Source of the DNA: Nymphaea colorata
Lineage: Eukaryota; Streptophyta; Magnoliopsida; Nymphaeales; Nymphaeaceae
Assembly (NCBI RefSeq): GCF_008831285.2
Contig: NC_045138.2
Coordinates: 15,471,934-15,535,933, forward strand
Direction of reading: 5' to 3'
DNA: 64,000 nt
Within the stretch, counting starts at the first letter, position 1, and each line of letters begins with the position of its first letter. The translations under genes and the position numbers were made by a program. Below the pieces are notes generated by a model. The model worked only from the letters and a program-made list of their open reading frames with translations, had not been told where the DNA came from and did no database searches. Below are positions 24,111 to 35,900 of this stretch, piece by piece.

Positions 24111-25766
24111 TATTTTCTGCCTGAACAATTAGAGTAATAGACACCCAACTTGGAATGACAACTGACCAGTTGAAAAAAAAAACCCTCCTCTACCAATTGT
24201 TCCATATCCATCAGAAGATAAGTAATGAATTTGGTGTTTGACATCACTCTTTCTGGGACCGCAGTTATGGATCAATTTTGGAGGTCATTAAAGAAAGACG
24301 GAAAGAAAAACCAAAGATACTATTCACTTGTAATATATGTATAACTAACCAATTGACAAATGCTTGATCTCTACCGTATCCTCCAGAAAACGATTCATGG
24401 GCATGGCAATTGACATCACTAAATTCGGAGCACAGTCATGGCAGATTTTTGGAAATGCTGGAGATTTGTGATCCAGCTTGGTGGGTTAAAGAATTTTGAG
24501 TTAGTTCATGAAAGTGTAAACCATTCAGCTTCTGTTTCTTGGGGGAGACCTATAGTAATGTAAATATGAGTTATATCTGTGAAATAGGCTTCTTTTCTCT
24601 TGATGACCGAAAATTAGGTGTTTCATAAAACTAGAACAATTATGAAATGACAGGAATAAGAATATATCACTGGCTTCCAAGGAAATATGATCTTAACCTA
24701 TTTGAAGAATTTTATAGCTTTCCGTTTAACTATAATGCCCTACTGCTTTCGTTAGTTTACTGTTTCTGTATCTTATCTCATAGAAACAGGAAATAGTCAG
24801 TGAAATTTATAATTAATTAGATATACACAACATGAAAGGCCAACAGCATTATCCGTTGGATGTGGCCAACTTTCTCAATAAGGCATGCGGATTTTGTAGC
24901 ACCATCAGTGGGGCTCATGCGAAAATGAACTAACCACAGCAATGAAGTATGGGATTCTACTAAAGCCGTCCAAGATATGTGCTCATATAAGTTCATCATC
25001 TTCATACATTAATTTGTAGGAAAGTTAAGGGCTATTCGAGCCCTGATCCATCTGTGTTCCAATTCGATTTCATGGGCAGGTGTGGAGAAGCACTTCGTCT
25101 ACAATTAGTTGAGATAAAATACAGTAACACTTAGCATAGAGTTCGATCCAATGCGGCAAGAAAAGTGACAAATGCTTATACCAGATTCGACCCACTCGAG
25201 ATTATAGCTGCCCATAGCGTGGCCATTTGCATGAGCACTGTTGTGCTCTTGCAAGAGTTGATGTCGGGCATCCATGGAATCATCTCTTTCACGTGAACTG
25301 TAAATAGATTTTTTTGCATAACAAACTCATTCTGGCCTATAATAGAGCAGGATGTAAGTTCGTAGGCCTTGGCTGTACAACTATTGAGAACTCTAGTGGT
25401 ACCAAAATCAGAGTGAACAGGCCAATACGCGAACCAGTCACTAGCAGAAATGACACAGTTTGGTGCAACTTTTCATCTTTCATGGGTTTTTTTTTTATGT
25501 TTTTTTAATTGGTTTTTGATGCTTGATAAATCCAAAACATCAAAATAGGCACATTGTCTCTGTATTAAAGGTAATAACCATCAAATACAGTTCCAACCAC
25601 GGTAAACCACAACACCCATATGACACAGCTTCAAAACGAAATGGGCAGACAGAGAGCATTATAGCTCTGTCATTATGCTACTGTAGCTCTCGTTGCCACT
25701 AATGTGCAACTAGCAGGTCTGATAGTATACAGACATAAATGTCCAGACAGAGATTTTTCATGTATT

Positions 25767-25788
25767 TTTTCACCGGTAAATTAAGTTG
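25767..25788. repeat. Left target-site duplication of the LINE
   Basis: TTTTCACCGGTAAATTAAGTTG. The matching copy on the right side is at 26998-27018. The unoccupied site in block A is at about 20053-20074. Confidence 0.9.
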
Positions 25789-26907
25789 GCGCTGCGTGAT
25801 ACTGTGAACAGATGGAGGCCTGATATTGCGACACTCACCATGGTGGATAATCAGGCTGATACACTTGTCTGGGCTAATCAACACTCCTGCCCAATCAATC
25901 GGAATCAGATTTGGGAGGCCATCAGGCTGCATAAGGAAACTGAAAAGTGGCGACAGTATATATGGGTTAAACATGGATTACCAAGGGCAACTTGGACAGT
26001 CTATATTGGATGTTATGGCAGAACCATGACTGAAAACAGACTAAAAAAACTAGGGATGCAGTTGGCCTCTAGGTGTGTTCTATGCCAAAACCATGAGGAG
26101 GATGAAAGCCACTTGTTTTTTGGATGTCCTAGGTCGGAAATTTTATGGCAATTCATTGCAGCCAAATTCAATCATAAGATTTCTCGCCAACAGTCCATTA
26201 AACAATGCCTTGTTTGGTGGTTTAGAAGGAAATTTAGAAGAAAACTGTGGGAGAGCATATGGAAAACAACTTTTCACATGGCCATATGGTTTCTATGGCA
26301 GTTGAGGAACAAGGTTAAACATGAACAGGAACATATAGTTGGTGACTACTGCTCTAGATTTTGGGAATATTGCAGAGAACAATACAAAAAAGTTAATCGC
26401 AATAAAATGGACAGTCAAAGAGTGGGAATCTGGCTTCGCCAAGGCATCATGACAGCAGATTGGAGCCTCCAAGAAGGAGTTGGTTATAACATCCACATCG
26501 CATCTTGGCATGGTGAAGGTTTGAACCGTACTGCAGGACTGATTAGATGTTACAATGGAGAATACATGTTTGGAGTCTGCTCTTGGTCGAAAGAAGGGCG
26601 AGCATTCTCTGAGAGCTGGATCTTGAACAAATGTCTAGAGAAGATCAATACTTCTGAGCATCACATTGTTGTACAAGCCAACAATGAGGCTTGGAAAGAT
26701 AAGTTAGACAAAGTCATCAAAGGTACCACAGACAGGGCAAGACATCTTTTGCACGTGCAGAGGCTTATCAACAAATTGAAGTTGGCGTACCATCAGCCTT
26801 CAGTGGAAGTATGTAGTATGTTGTGTTTGTGTTCCGGTGATAAGGGATATAAAGAATGCTTTATGGGACAAGTTGGCTGGGATCCCAGTCAACTTTCTTT
26901 TTGGTAA
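25789..26907 (+). CDS. LINE ORF2 C-terminal fragment with zinc-binding (zf-RVT) domain
   Basis: An open frame of about 370 codons runs without stops from the left insertion junction. Counting from the TTG at 25786, Cys97-x2-Cys100 ... His109-x4-Cys114 with an HLFFGC core and a preceding GLPRATW form the zf-RVT domain that follows reverse transcriptase in plant LINEs. The remaining 250 or so residues, rich in Trp, Lys and Arg, are typical of LINE C-termini. Reverse transcriptase and endonuclease are missing, so it cannot mobilise itself. There is no proper start codon at the truncated end. The intact frame indicates a fairly recent insertion. Confidence 0.85.
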   Translation, partial: ALRDTVNRWRPDIATLTMVDNQADTLVWANQHSCPINRNQIWEAIRLHKETEKWRQYIWVKHGLPRATWTVYIGCYGRTMTENRLKKLGMQLASRCVLCQNHEEDESHLFFGCPRSEILWQFIAAKFNHKISRQQSIKQCLVWWFRRKFRRKLWESIWKTTFHMAIWFLWQLRNKVKHEQEHIVGDYCSRFWEYCREQYKKVNRNKMDSQRVGIWLRQGIMTADWSLQEGVGYNIHIASWHGEGLNRTAGLIRCYNGEYMFGVCSWSKEGRAFSESWILNKCLEKINTSEHHIVVQANNEAWKDKLDKVIKGTTDRARHLLHVQRLINKLKLAYHQPSVEVCSMLCLCSGDKGYKECFMGQVGWDPSQLSFW

Positions 26908-26975
26908 TGTAATCATCCTCACAAGGATCTGATTTTTTTGTTGTATATATCCCAATTTTTTGTTAATAATATGGA

Positions 26976-26992
26976 TGAGGGCCTATCCCTCA
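26976..26992 (+). other. 3'-terminal stem-loop of the LINE
   Basis: TGAGGG and CCCTCA pair around a five-base loop, five bases before the right target-site duplication. Such 3' structures are recognised by the reverse transcriptase in several LINE clades; that role is inferred here. Confidence 0.6.
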
Positions 26993-26997
26993 GCAGG

Positions 26998-27018
26998 TTT
27001 TCACCGGAAATTAAGTTG
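26998..27018. repeat. Right target-site duplication of the LINE
   Basis: TTTTCACCGGAAATTAAGTTG, identical to the left copy except for one deleted T. Confidence 0.9.
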
Positions 27019-27107
27019 CCCAACGACAAAACCAAGCTTAGAATTATTGTGAAGTCACACTGAAACATGCATGGTGCAATTTTCAACTGTGGTCTGGAAA
27101 CTTGCTT

Positions 27108-28593
27108 TCAGGATTCAGGAAAGTGTTCTCTAAACATGTTAAGTCCAGAGTCCGTCACGCTACATCCACCATCCACAGCAAGGTTGTGCCCACTGACATA
27201 CTTGGATTCATCACTAGCAAGATACAGGGCTGCCTCTGCTATATCCTCTGCTTCAAGTGTCAACCCTTTCAGGTTTGAAAATCTGCCAAACCATGCTTCC
27301 AATTGCTCATCGTCCAAGCCAGAATAGCGCCTCAACTGAGGTGTTCTTACTGCCCATGGTGATATGCAATTGACTCTGATCCCAAATGCACCGAGCTCTG
27401 CTGCCATGCTCTTGGTTAACCCAGCCACAGCATGCTTTGATGAGCAGTAGGCGTGGTCACAAACGCCTCCCATCAAGGAAGCCGTGCTCGCCGTGAAAAG
27501 TATGCTGCCGCGCTTTGCCGGAATCATGACCCATGCCGCATGTTTGGCAGCCAGGAACATTCCCACCAGATTGACGTTTATGATCCTCTCGAATGTGGAT
27601 TTCTCGAACTGTAGCAATTTGGATGTTGACATGTCAACTATGCCGGCATTGCTAAACATGATGTCAAGCTTGCCATGATCATTCATGGCTCTGTCCACCA
27701 TGCGGCGAATGTCATCCTCGCTAGTAACATCACAGTGGATGTACTCAATGGAGCCATCTTTGTTAGAGGACAGTTCTCGGCATACTTGCAAGCCCAGTTC
27801 ATCTTGGATATCGGCAATGATGACATTGGCACCGTGACCATTGAACAGTTTGGCAGCTCCGAGTCCAATCCCACTTGCTGCGCCAGTTATAATGGCTACT
27901 TTGCCTTTCAACCTACATTTTGTACAGAAGAAGAAAGTCAGAAATTAATTTGGTAGAAAAGCAATGTAAGGCTGCTTATGGAACCATTCTTTGTTCAGTT
28001 TATCTAGTCGGATTCTACGAGGATAAAAAATTGACTGTTTAAAAATATTTGAAAATTTTTGTATATTATGAGATCTTGCACGCCGAAAGAAATTGACCAA
28101 GAATATATTTCTAGATATTAAAACATGATTACCACAAATCCTTTTTTCCCTGGAAGCAGGTCGAGTTAGATTGCAGGCGTCAAATTTGAAGGAAAATGCA
28201 TAAAATCCTGTCAGATCTCTTGAAAACCTGAAAGTGGGAAGTTCTTTTCAGGGAGGACTTCCTGTTGAAATTTTGAGTCTTACGATTATGCACGAGATTA
28301 ACTTCGCACTAAAAAAATCATAAGAAAGAGAAGCTTATGGACATGGTGATCATGATGACAGCAGGAAATTCTAAAACTGCCTTCGCTTTTCTCCACGACC
28401 AGAAAAAAAACCCCTCAAGTTTTCTAGATATAAGAGAAATTTACAGGACATGAAGTGTACATTTTCTGTGCCTTCTCTACTTCGTCGTCCCTTTTTAATA
28501 ATATCACGATCTGCACAAGACTAATGGGTAACAGAGACAAAAGATTTTGGTACCATACCTTTGGGCAGCAACAGAAAGTGTCGAGGCACTCAT
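27108..28593 (-). CDS. SDR2: NAD-type short-chain dehydrogenase/reductase (2 exons)
   Basis: Exon 1 is 28593-28559 (or from an in-frame ATG three bases earlier, 28596) and exon 2 is 27912-27108. Splice sites and phase are identical to SDR1. The protein has 279 residues, or 280 with the earlier ATG. All catalytic elements seen in SDR1 are kept (TGAASGIG, Asp, NAG, Ser, YCSSK). Within the shared region it differs from SDR1 by only three residues: Arg to Gly after KLFN, Arg to Trp in AARVM, and Met to Thr near the end. It then ends early with MFREHFPES. Six nucleotide differences are visible over about 770 bp of exon 2, although intron 1 is about 200 bp shorter than in SDR1. A LINE lies 110 bp beyond its stop codon and could affect the 3' end of its transcript. 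Confidence 0.9.
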
Positions 28594-28674
28594 CATTGTT
28601 AACAGAGTATGTTCGTCTTGTTTCTGTATTGGCAGTAGGCTGAGTATTGCTCAGCGTCTTATGATCGTTTGCGG

Positions 28675-28680
28675 TTTATA
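28675..28680 (-). promoter_or_regulatory. TATA box of SDR2
   Basis: TATAAA on the minus strand, 82 bp upstream of the ATG, in the same context as in SDR1. Confidence 0.75.
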
Positions 28681-29270
28681 GTGACGGCCAAGTTAAACTC
28701 CGTGCATTTGTAGCCGTCCATTCCAACCAACTCGTCTAAGATGGTGTGACGCAAACAAATGAAGTTGGTACGTCATCTTCTTCATTAATGTCAACAAATG
28801 AAATTGGTATCTCTTCTTCATTAATGTTACCGCCGGATGATTTTAATTACCAGTTAGAACTCGTGCAGACGTATGGCAACACCGCTTGACAAGAACTGAA
28901 GATGGATTTCCGGAGACCCTTTTGAGCCATCGGCCGATCAAAATCCTGCACTGACTCGCTGTTGGCACAGCCTATCAGCAATCCGCAGATGAACTGAACG
29001 ATTTTTCAGAAGAATATATAGAGGGATAGTCGGATCTAGGATTAACCATAAAATGTTCAACATACTCTCATTTTTGCCTGACAATTAGACATCCAAATAC
29101 ATTTAATGTATCATCTTTTCGGAGGAGAGCATTACATATCTGTTTTCTTTATCCTTGTGACTCAACTTACTAACTGTTTCTGGTCTACATGTTTGGGAAA
29201 TAAAGAAGCATACCTTCTTCTTGAAATTGATCAGGCCCTGACCAGGAAACCATCTTTGGATTAGACAGGT

Positions 29271-29470
29271 GCTTTCATTTGTTTTTTTCTTTTTTGGCAA
29301 GTTGAGGTGGATTAAGATAGAAGAGTAAACTGTATGATGAAAATTCATTGAACCCGTGGTTGCACAAGGGCACGTTCAATGCCATGCATAGAGTACCATG
29401 GGACATTCCATCTCATGACCCTGACCAACAACTGGCTTAGGCCCTGCAGGCCCATTTAGCCTATATATAA
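29271..29470. repeat. Extra 200 bp in the SDR2 upstream flank
   Basis: It is absent from the matching place in block A (about 22490-22503). Its middle, 29296-29420, is a third copy of the flank also found at 23205-23350 and 31480-31540. It therefore looks like an ectopic copy of array sequence inserted about 0.7 kb upstream of SDR2. Confidence 0.55.
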
Positions 29471-30487
29471 TTTTTTCCTGATTACTGTATGTTTAATGCT
29501 AATAAAGCTAGCAAATTAGTTCCACCCCACTTTCAGTAGAGAACCCTAGTGTTCATGAAAATCGAATTAGGGACATGCCCGCTTAACATGTCCCAGTCTG
29601 ACCAGCTGCGCTATGTCATTTTTGGGACATTATAGTTGCATTATTACTTGATAAATAATGTTACTTAATGTCAATGGAGTACTGTGTTTAATTGTATGAG
29701 ATATTATTATTGGGGTTATTGCCAAAAAAATTAGAGGTATGTACAGCAAAAAGTGAGTGTCACTAAAGACACGTATCGCAGCATATCTATATAAGTTCGA
29801 CTGTTTAGCATCTTAAAAACTTAAGTCTCTCTGTACCCATACCCCTAGCGCTTATAAAAAGCAGAGTTAATAATTTTTCATGGATCCGTGAAAGGGATTC
29901 TATGAGGATAAAAATTGACGATCTAATAAATTTTGTCGATTTTAAGATCTTGTACATAGAAAGAAATTGACCCGATAATATATTTCTAGATATTGAAACA
30001 TCATTATCACAATTCCACTGTGCAGAATTTGCTTTCTAAGGGCCACTGTGCCAAAATTTAGCACAAATGAACCGCACATATCCTTGCTTCCACGAAAGCA
30101 AGACAAGTTATTTTGCAGGCGTCAAATTTGAAGGAAAATGCATGAGATCCTGTAAGATCTCTTGAGAACCTGACAATAGGCAGTTGTTTTTAGGGAGCAC
30201 TTCCTGTTGAAATTTTCAGTCACACAATTATGCACGAGATTACCTTCACACTACAAAAACCATAAGAAAAGCAAAGCTTATGGTGATCATAATCACAGTA
30301 GGAAATTCTAAAACTGCCTTCTCTTTTCTCCAGGACAGAAAAGCCGTCAAGTTTTCTAGATATACCAGAAATTTACAGGGCATGAGGTGTCCATTTTCCG
30401 TGTCTTCTCTGCCTCGTCGTCTCTTTTGACATCAACATCAAGACAAGACTAATGGGTAAAAGAAACAAAAGATCTTGGATACCATAC

Positions 30488-30525
30488 CTTTGTGCAGCAA
30501 CAGAAAATCTTGAGGTACTCATCAT
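30488..30525 (-). pseudogene. Orphan SDR first exon with promoter, ATG and splice donor
   Basis: It reads ATG-ATG then STSRFSVAAQ and ends CAAAG|GTATGG, the same phase and donor as SDR1 and SDR2. The TATA box is kept at 30601-30606. Its own exon 2 is gone. On the minus strand the next SDR exon 2 downstream is that of SDR2, about 2.6 kb away. I call it a pseudogene, but splicing into SDR2 exon 2 would be in frame. Confidence 0.6.
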
Positions 30526-30600
30526 CGTTAATAGAGTATCTTCTTCGTGTTTCTCTATTGGCAGTGGGCAGATTGCTCACTGTCTTATGATTCCTTGCGC

Positions 30601-30606
30601 TTTATA
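30601..30606 (-). promoter_or_regulatory. TATA box of the orphan SDR exon copy
   Basis: TATAAA on the minus strand, 79 bp before the inner ATG, next to the same GGCCATC context as the intact copies. Confidence 0.6.
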
Positions 30607-31540
30607 GTGATGGCCAAGTTTACCGCCGACCATTCCAACCAACTACTCCTTAGATGGTGTAACTTAAAAAATGAAGTTGGTATGTCATCTTCCTCAATAA
30701 TATCAGTGGTATCATTTTAATATAGTAGATGTTACCCACAATATATATGTAGAGATAGAGGGACCCTCTTGATTGAACACATGTAGGCAACTGCTCACGT
30801 CCACATTGTTTTTTTAAGTTTTGGATATAAAATGGAAGCCGACTTTTACCACATTAATTAGTCGCAGTTGGGGGGCGATCCGCAATTTAATCCAATAAGG
30901 TTGTGGTCTGTTTGGGTGCTTGGTACAGTCTTAGCGTTCACAAGCTTGCCCAACAGTGCCCTGGGCCTACATATGTCTGCTTTGGCTTATGCAAAGGGTT
31001 AATGCCAACTACAATTCAACCAGTGACCGGCCTCTTATCAGCCACTGATCAAGCCAGCGATGCCAAACTTGTTGGATTGACATGCAAAATTTCAATGGAA
31101 TGACTCATTTGCAGAAGTTCTGCTTTACCAAGGCCCCAGTGTGTTCACGACAGAAGACGGATCAGCAGTAACATCTTACACTTGTTTGCGCGATTGTCAT
31201 GGATTTTTATGTTTCTTAACTTTAGCTTACTTATAATACATATTAAAAAGTTTTTTTTTTCTTGAGCCTTTAAGAACTAGAAATGAAAAGAAATCATGAA
31301 CAATACGTTCGTAAATATTTACCAGAGAAAAGCAGTTTGTGAGTGTGGATGGTACTCATACGTGTGGAAGTATACATGTACTAGCAGTAGTTTTTCCTTC
31401 GCATGCACAAGACCTGACAACTTATCCTTGGTTTTGAGGTGAAAATAGTCTGTTTGATGCCGCAACAGGTCTTCTCATTAATTTTTAAGGTGGATTGACA
31501 TAGAAGAGTCAAAAGGTGAAAAATTTAGAACCCATATTGG

Positions 31541-32956
31541 CTCTTGCTGGGGCGGTGGGATTAATCCTTCTGCTCGCTCGAATTATATATTTCAATTTTT
31601 ACTGCATCATTACTTGGTAACCCAAGTAACAATATGATGTCGAATGGAAATCAAGCACTTGAGTAAGGTATTTAATGTGGATTAAGGGATACGATCTTGA
31701 GTATCCTAATCTCTTTCTCTATCTTCTTTGAACATAGGATGACTTCGAAGGATAACTTCCGCTTTCAACTAGCCCCCTCTCTCTCTTCTCCTCCTCTTGC
31801 TTTTGTTTTTGTTCTAGATTCTGTTCTTCATGTTTTTTGCTCTTGTTTTATTTGCTTCTGTACATTGATGGCGTCCTGTCACCACATCTTGTTTTCATTG
31901 AATTCCCATTTTGTTGGCTCTCTCTCGCTTTCTTTCTCTACTGTTGTCACTTGTAAGGCATGTGAACAGAAAGCATGTGTACTGCTTATTCTACAAGTAT
32001 AAAGAAAATTAAAAAAATTAAGATTTTGAAAAAATATGAATAATCAGACATGTGATGCATATGGACAGCATACTTTCTAAGTTCTCTCTCTCTTGTAGTA
32101 CTTTAGCACTTGCGATCATATTTTGTTAATTAATTGACATTTCCATTTTGTCAGCTTTCTCTCTGATCCTATTTTGTGAATTAATTGATGTTTCCATTTT
32201 GTCCTCTCCCTTGGGCCCAGCTGTCTTTTTTTTTTCCTTCTAGTTTTCTACTGATTGTGCATGCTCCTTATCACCCATTGTCTAATTTTTCTTTTTTGTT
32301 TTGAGTTTTCATCTAACGTCATTGAGCTCTCTCTCTCCCTCTCTCTCCATATATATAGAGATCAGCACAACTAGTTAGGCCTCCTAATAATAATTTACTT
32401 GAGATAATGTTCTCTTCTGTCTCTTTGGTTCTATCTTACCGTTTTTCTCAATGTTGCTCTCACCTTGCTTCTAGTACTCCAGCAGAATCCCGATATTGAA
32501 TTTATAATCATCAGGGACTAGATTGATGTCATCCTGAGTATGAAGAGATGGCGACTCATGAGAGAACGCAGACAGATAAATAATGCGAAAGGCCTGAACT
32601 TTCAATAATTGCACTAAAGTAATTTTAATCAACCTATGAAATATCCTTTGATAAACACCACTCATATAAGATGGTAAGGCGCTAAAAAGCTAAAATCTGC
32701 AGATTATATCCACCGCTGCATATACTCCAAGCTAGATACCTCAACCGCCAACAACAAACACACGTTAGCGTTGGCAATCATACCTAGCAACCGTTCGCTT
32801 CTTTGTACATAGTGGACTTTTTCTACATGCGGTAACTAACAGTACAATTAAGAAAGACCTCCGAATTTACATATTCTTGGACAGATGCCTTCAATTACAA
32901 CTTCCAGTCAGCTTCCTCTGGTTCTGGAGTTCTGCACATTGCTTTCCGCTTAATTG
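31541..32956. other. Intergenic between the SDR array and the NAC gene
   Basis: CT-rich and T-rich, with no supported gene. The last few hundred bases should include the 3' UTR of the minus-strand NAC gene. Confidence 0.5.
32114..32203. repeat. 39-bp imperfect direct repeat
   Basis: 32114-32152 and 32165-32203 share the sequence running from GATC through TTAATTGA to TTCCATTTTGTC, with a few changes. Confidence 0.85.
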
Positions 32957-35900
32957 TCATTTGCATGTTAAGCTTCTTCCTGCACTAATGTATAACATCA
33001 GAAAAGAGCAGAACACTGCACACATGCTTACGATTGCCCAAAAAATCAAACGGTTACACGTCCAGCTTGATCGACGGCGTGGTTGCACTAACTTTCTCGC
33101 CCTAATTTCATGCCTAGTTTGTTCAAAGCGGTGTTCAGCGTTCCTCTGCCATTCTTCATGGTGCAGTTCTTCTGATTCATGCTTCTGCAACCGGATCCTC
33201 CTTACTGCTGTCCCTTGGAATGGAAGTGTTTGTGGTGCGTCTATGTCCCTTGGGTCCCAGAACTGCAGATCAATACCAGTCTCACTGTTTTGCCTAGGTA
33301 CATTGACAGAGTCTAGTGGGAAGTACTCATCCAAATTGACTATGTCACCACCTCTTATGATATCAGCAAAGCAGTCATCTGAAAGCGATCCCGCTTGACC
33401 AGTTCGGGAGTTGGCATCGGGCCAGCTAAAGCTGGACTCCCCTCGAGTACATGATAGGGAGCTTATGTCTGTACCATCATCATTTCGAGAGTCTAACAAC
33501 TCAGGAATAGCATCAATCTCAATCTGGAAGATAAAAGAGAAAGAATATATGCCACTAATAGTGAGTGAACTCTTAGAAGGTGACATCACCAGATTTGACA
33601 ACTGAGCTAGTATACTCAATGCAAACTCATGATTATTTGTAGATGAAAATAAAATTAGAATCATAAAACAGACAATATAAACAGAGAAAATAACTAGATG
33701 TGCCCACTGCTTGTACCCTGTTCTCAATGGCGACCGATGCAGATGCAATGGGAAAATAAAACCATTAACTGAAATACTGTTCAAGAAGATAGTGTAACAG
33801 AAAATAACTTATTTACTATTGCAGAAACTTAAAAAAAATTGATCCCTGATTTTCGTTTTCATAAGTTTGGCTTTCTAGTAAGGTCAAAGTATCACAACTA
33901 TTGTATTCAGAGTAACAACTTATTGGGGGTTAAAGATAAAATTTTTCACTAAAAAGGAAAAACTTGAGCTTTATAGCCTGTTCAAAAGAGAAGATGGAAA
34001 GCCTGTTGCACCGACCCTGGACAAGTTCAAGCAAACAACAGTTACTACTCAAATCTACCATACACTCATTAAACCCAGAAAACGTATACATTAGTTCATT
34101 TAAATATTTTATAGCTTAAATTCTGTCCTGTTAGCATTTTACAATGTTTTAGCAGAATTCCATTCATATTTTTCAAAGAACGTGTATACTGATAAAGAAA
34201 GTGACCATAGGCATGTTTCTTGAACCCAGACAATCCAGAAAACTATGCCTTATCACCCACCGATGAGGAAACAAAGGTGAACTTTTTTCCCTCCACTAAT
34301 ACCAGACATGCAAAGCTATGTTCTGCTATGAGAAACTAGATTTATATATTCCTACATTATAGGCATGATTTACTGTATTTTGGCTGAAAATTAAAATCCA
34401 TACTAACAATATTTAAGACAGGCTGAGAAACCAAACCTTGGATTCACCTTCAGGTTTCAATTGTGCATGAGATGACTCTCCAGAATGTTGTGATTGAACT
34501 GAAGGTGCCGTGGCATCTAACCATACAAAGAATGACAAATCTACGTCGGACTTGTTCAACTTTGGGTTAAGACTCTGGTCCTGTTTGTCTTTTTCTTCAG
34601 TTGCCTTCCCAGCTTTGCTGTTACATGCACCTTCTTGGGACGACATCCTAGCATCGACATGGTCCAAGTCGACCTTGTTTGCTCGCTTATGACCTTTATG
34701 TTCTTTTCGTCCATCAGTGCCATCTTTTTGTCGAAGTCGACAAAGAACAAAACTGTCCTGCTCAAAACAAAGATTAAAATGATATTAGCTTCCAAAGTCG
34801 AAGACTTAGTTGCTCTAATTCTACAGAAGAAATTATGAATAAAACTTCAACGCTTGACACATACGTCCATCTGAGAACCTCAAAACTAAATGAAGCTTCA
34901 CTGAGAGCCCTATGATGATTCGATTCCAGTCACACATAAAACATTAAAATGTGATGATTTCACAGCATATGAGATCTAAGATACTTGGTCACCCTCATCA
35001 AGCATGTCAAGTCGGACATGCTCTTACTTAAGAAACTATATTTCTGGTTTTTGCTTTTGGAACAGTACATTGATGCAGCACATATGACTGCTTAGGTATC
35101 CACCCATCTTTTTTATACTCACATGTAAAATCCAGCAATAGAATGAGGATGGAGATGTAAAAGTTCTGGGAGCCAACAGTAAAGGAATTGCTGCGGAAGC
35201 ACATTCAAATACGCAGCAGAGTGTCCCCTTTATGATGCACACATTTTTCTTCAAGGCATAAGCACCAGTGAATAATAACACATCCTCCACCAACAGAACT
35301 TCAACTTTACTACACCTCCCATGAATGTACGCTCATTACCTCGTAAATTTTTGGACAAAAATTTGTCGTAGAAAGCATTTCTCAAATGATTTGACAAGCA
35401 AGCAGAAAAAACAAGAGAGAGATCAGAAAGAACCCCAAAGAAAGAGTACCGATTAGGTCACACAGTCCGTAACTTGTCATCTTTTTCTTTCTCTGATGCT
35501 GAGGGCTCCTCTCATCAAGGAAAAGGTCCATATGAGCCCCGATCACAATGTCCTATGAGGAGAACACCATGGAAAAGCTCATGCAGCAGAATGATAGGAT
35601 TCAGACTTGACCCAAGGTCTTTAACTTGACACTCTCGACATCTCCCTCTTTACCACAATATCATCAATATATACAAACAAGTCCGACAAGGGCTTACATT
35701 GTGGCGTCTGATAAAAGACCAGGTAACCTTGTCTCAATTCGCAGCGAAAGCCTCATATAAGGTAATGTTCCAAAATTACAGAGGAGAATTAGAGGCCACT
35801 AACAATGCTAAATTATCAAGTATCCACAAGCCTATGAAATTACCTGCACTCCAGAACTGTTGTTTTCCGCGGTTCTGTATTCATGCATCACCCAGTTCGT

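Larger units (their letters stand above)
25789..26997 (+). mobile_element. 5'-truncated LINE (non-LTR retrotransposon) insertion
   Basis: About 1.2 kb is present here and absent from the paralogous site in block A. It is flanked by duplicated target sequence of about 21 bp. It contains the C-terminal end of a LINE ORF2, a 3' tail of about 90 bp and, near its end, a stem-loop TGAGGG/CCCTCA (26976-26992). No poly(A) tail is present. It inserted just downstream of SDR2, in opposite orientation, after the block duplication. Confidence 0.88.
24111..29880. repeat. Tandem duplication block B (contains SDR2 and a LINE insertion)
   Basis: Collinear with block A (18409-22880). Differences include the LINE of about 1.2 kb, a loss of about 200 bp in SDR intron 1, and about 200 bp of extra sequence at 29271-29470. 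The right breakpoint is near 29880, where the sequence switches to SDR intron sequence of the next partial copy. Confidence 0.85.
29881..31540. repeat. Partial duplication block C (intron, exon 1, promoter and 5' flank only)
   Basis: 29891-30480 aligns with SDR1 intron 1 (shared words around CACTGTGCAGAA, GAGATTAACTTCG and TTTTCTAGATAT). 30488-30525 is an exon 1, and 31325-31535 matches the distal flank at 23040-23270. The exon 2 half is missing because block B joins inside the intron at about 29880. Confidence 0.75.
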
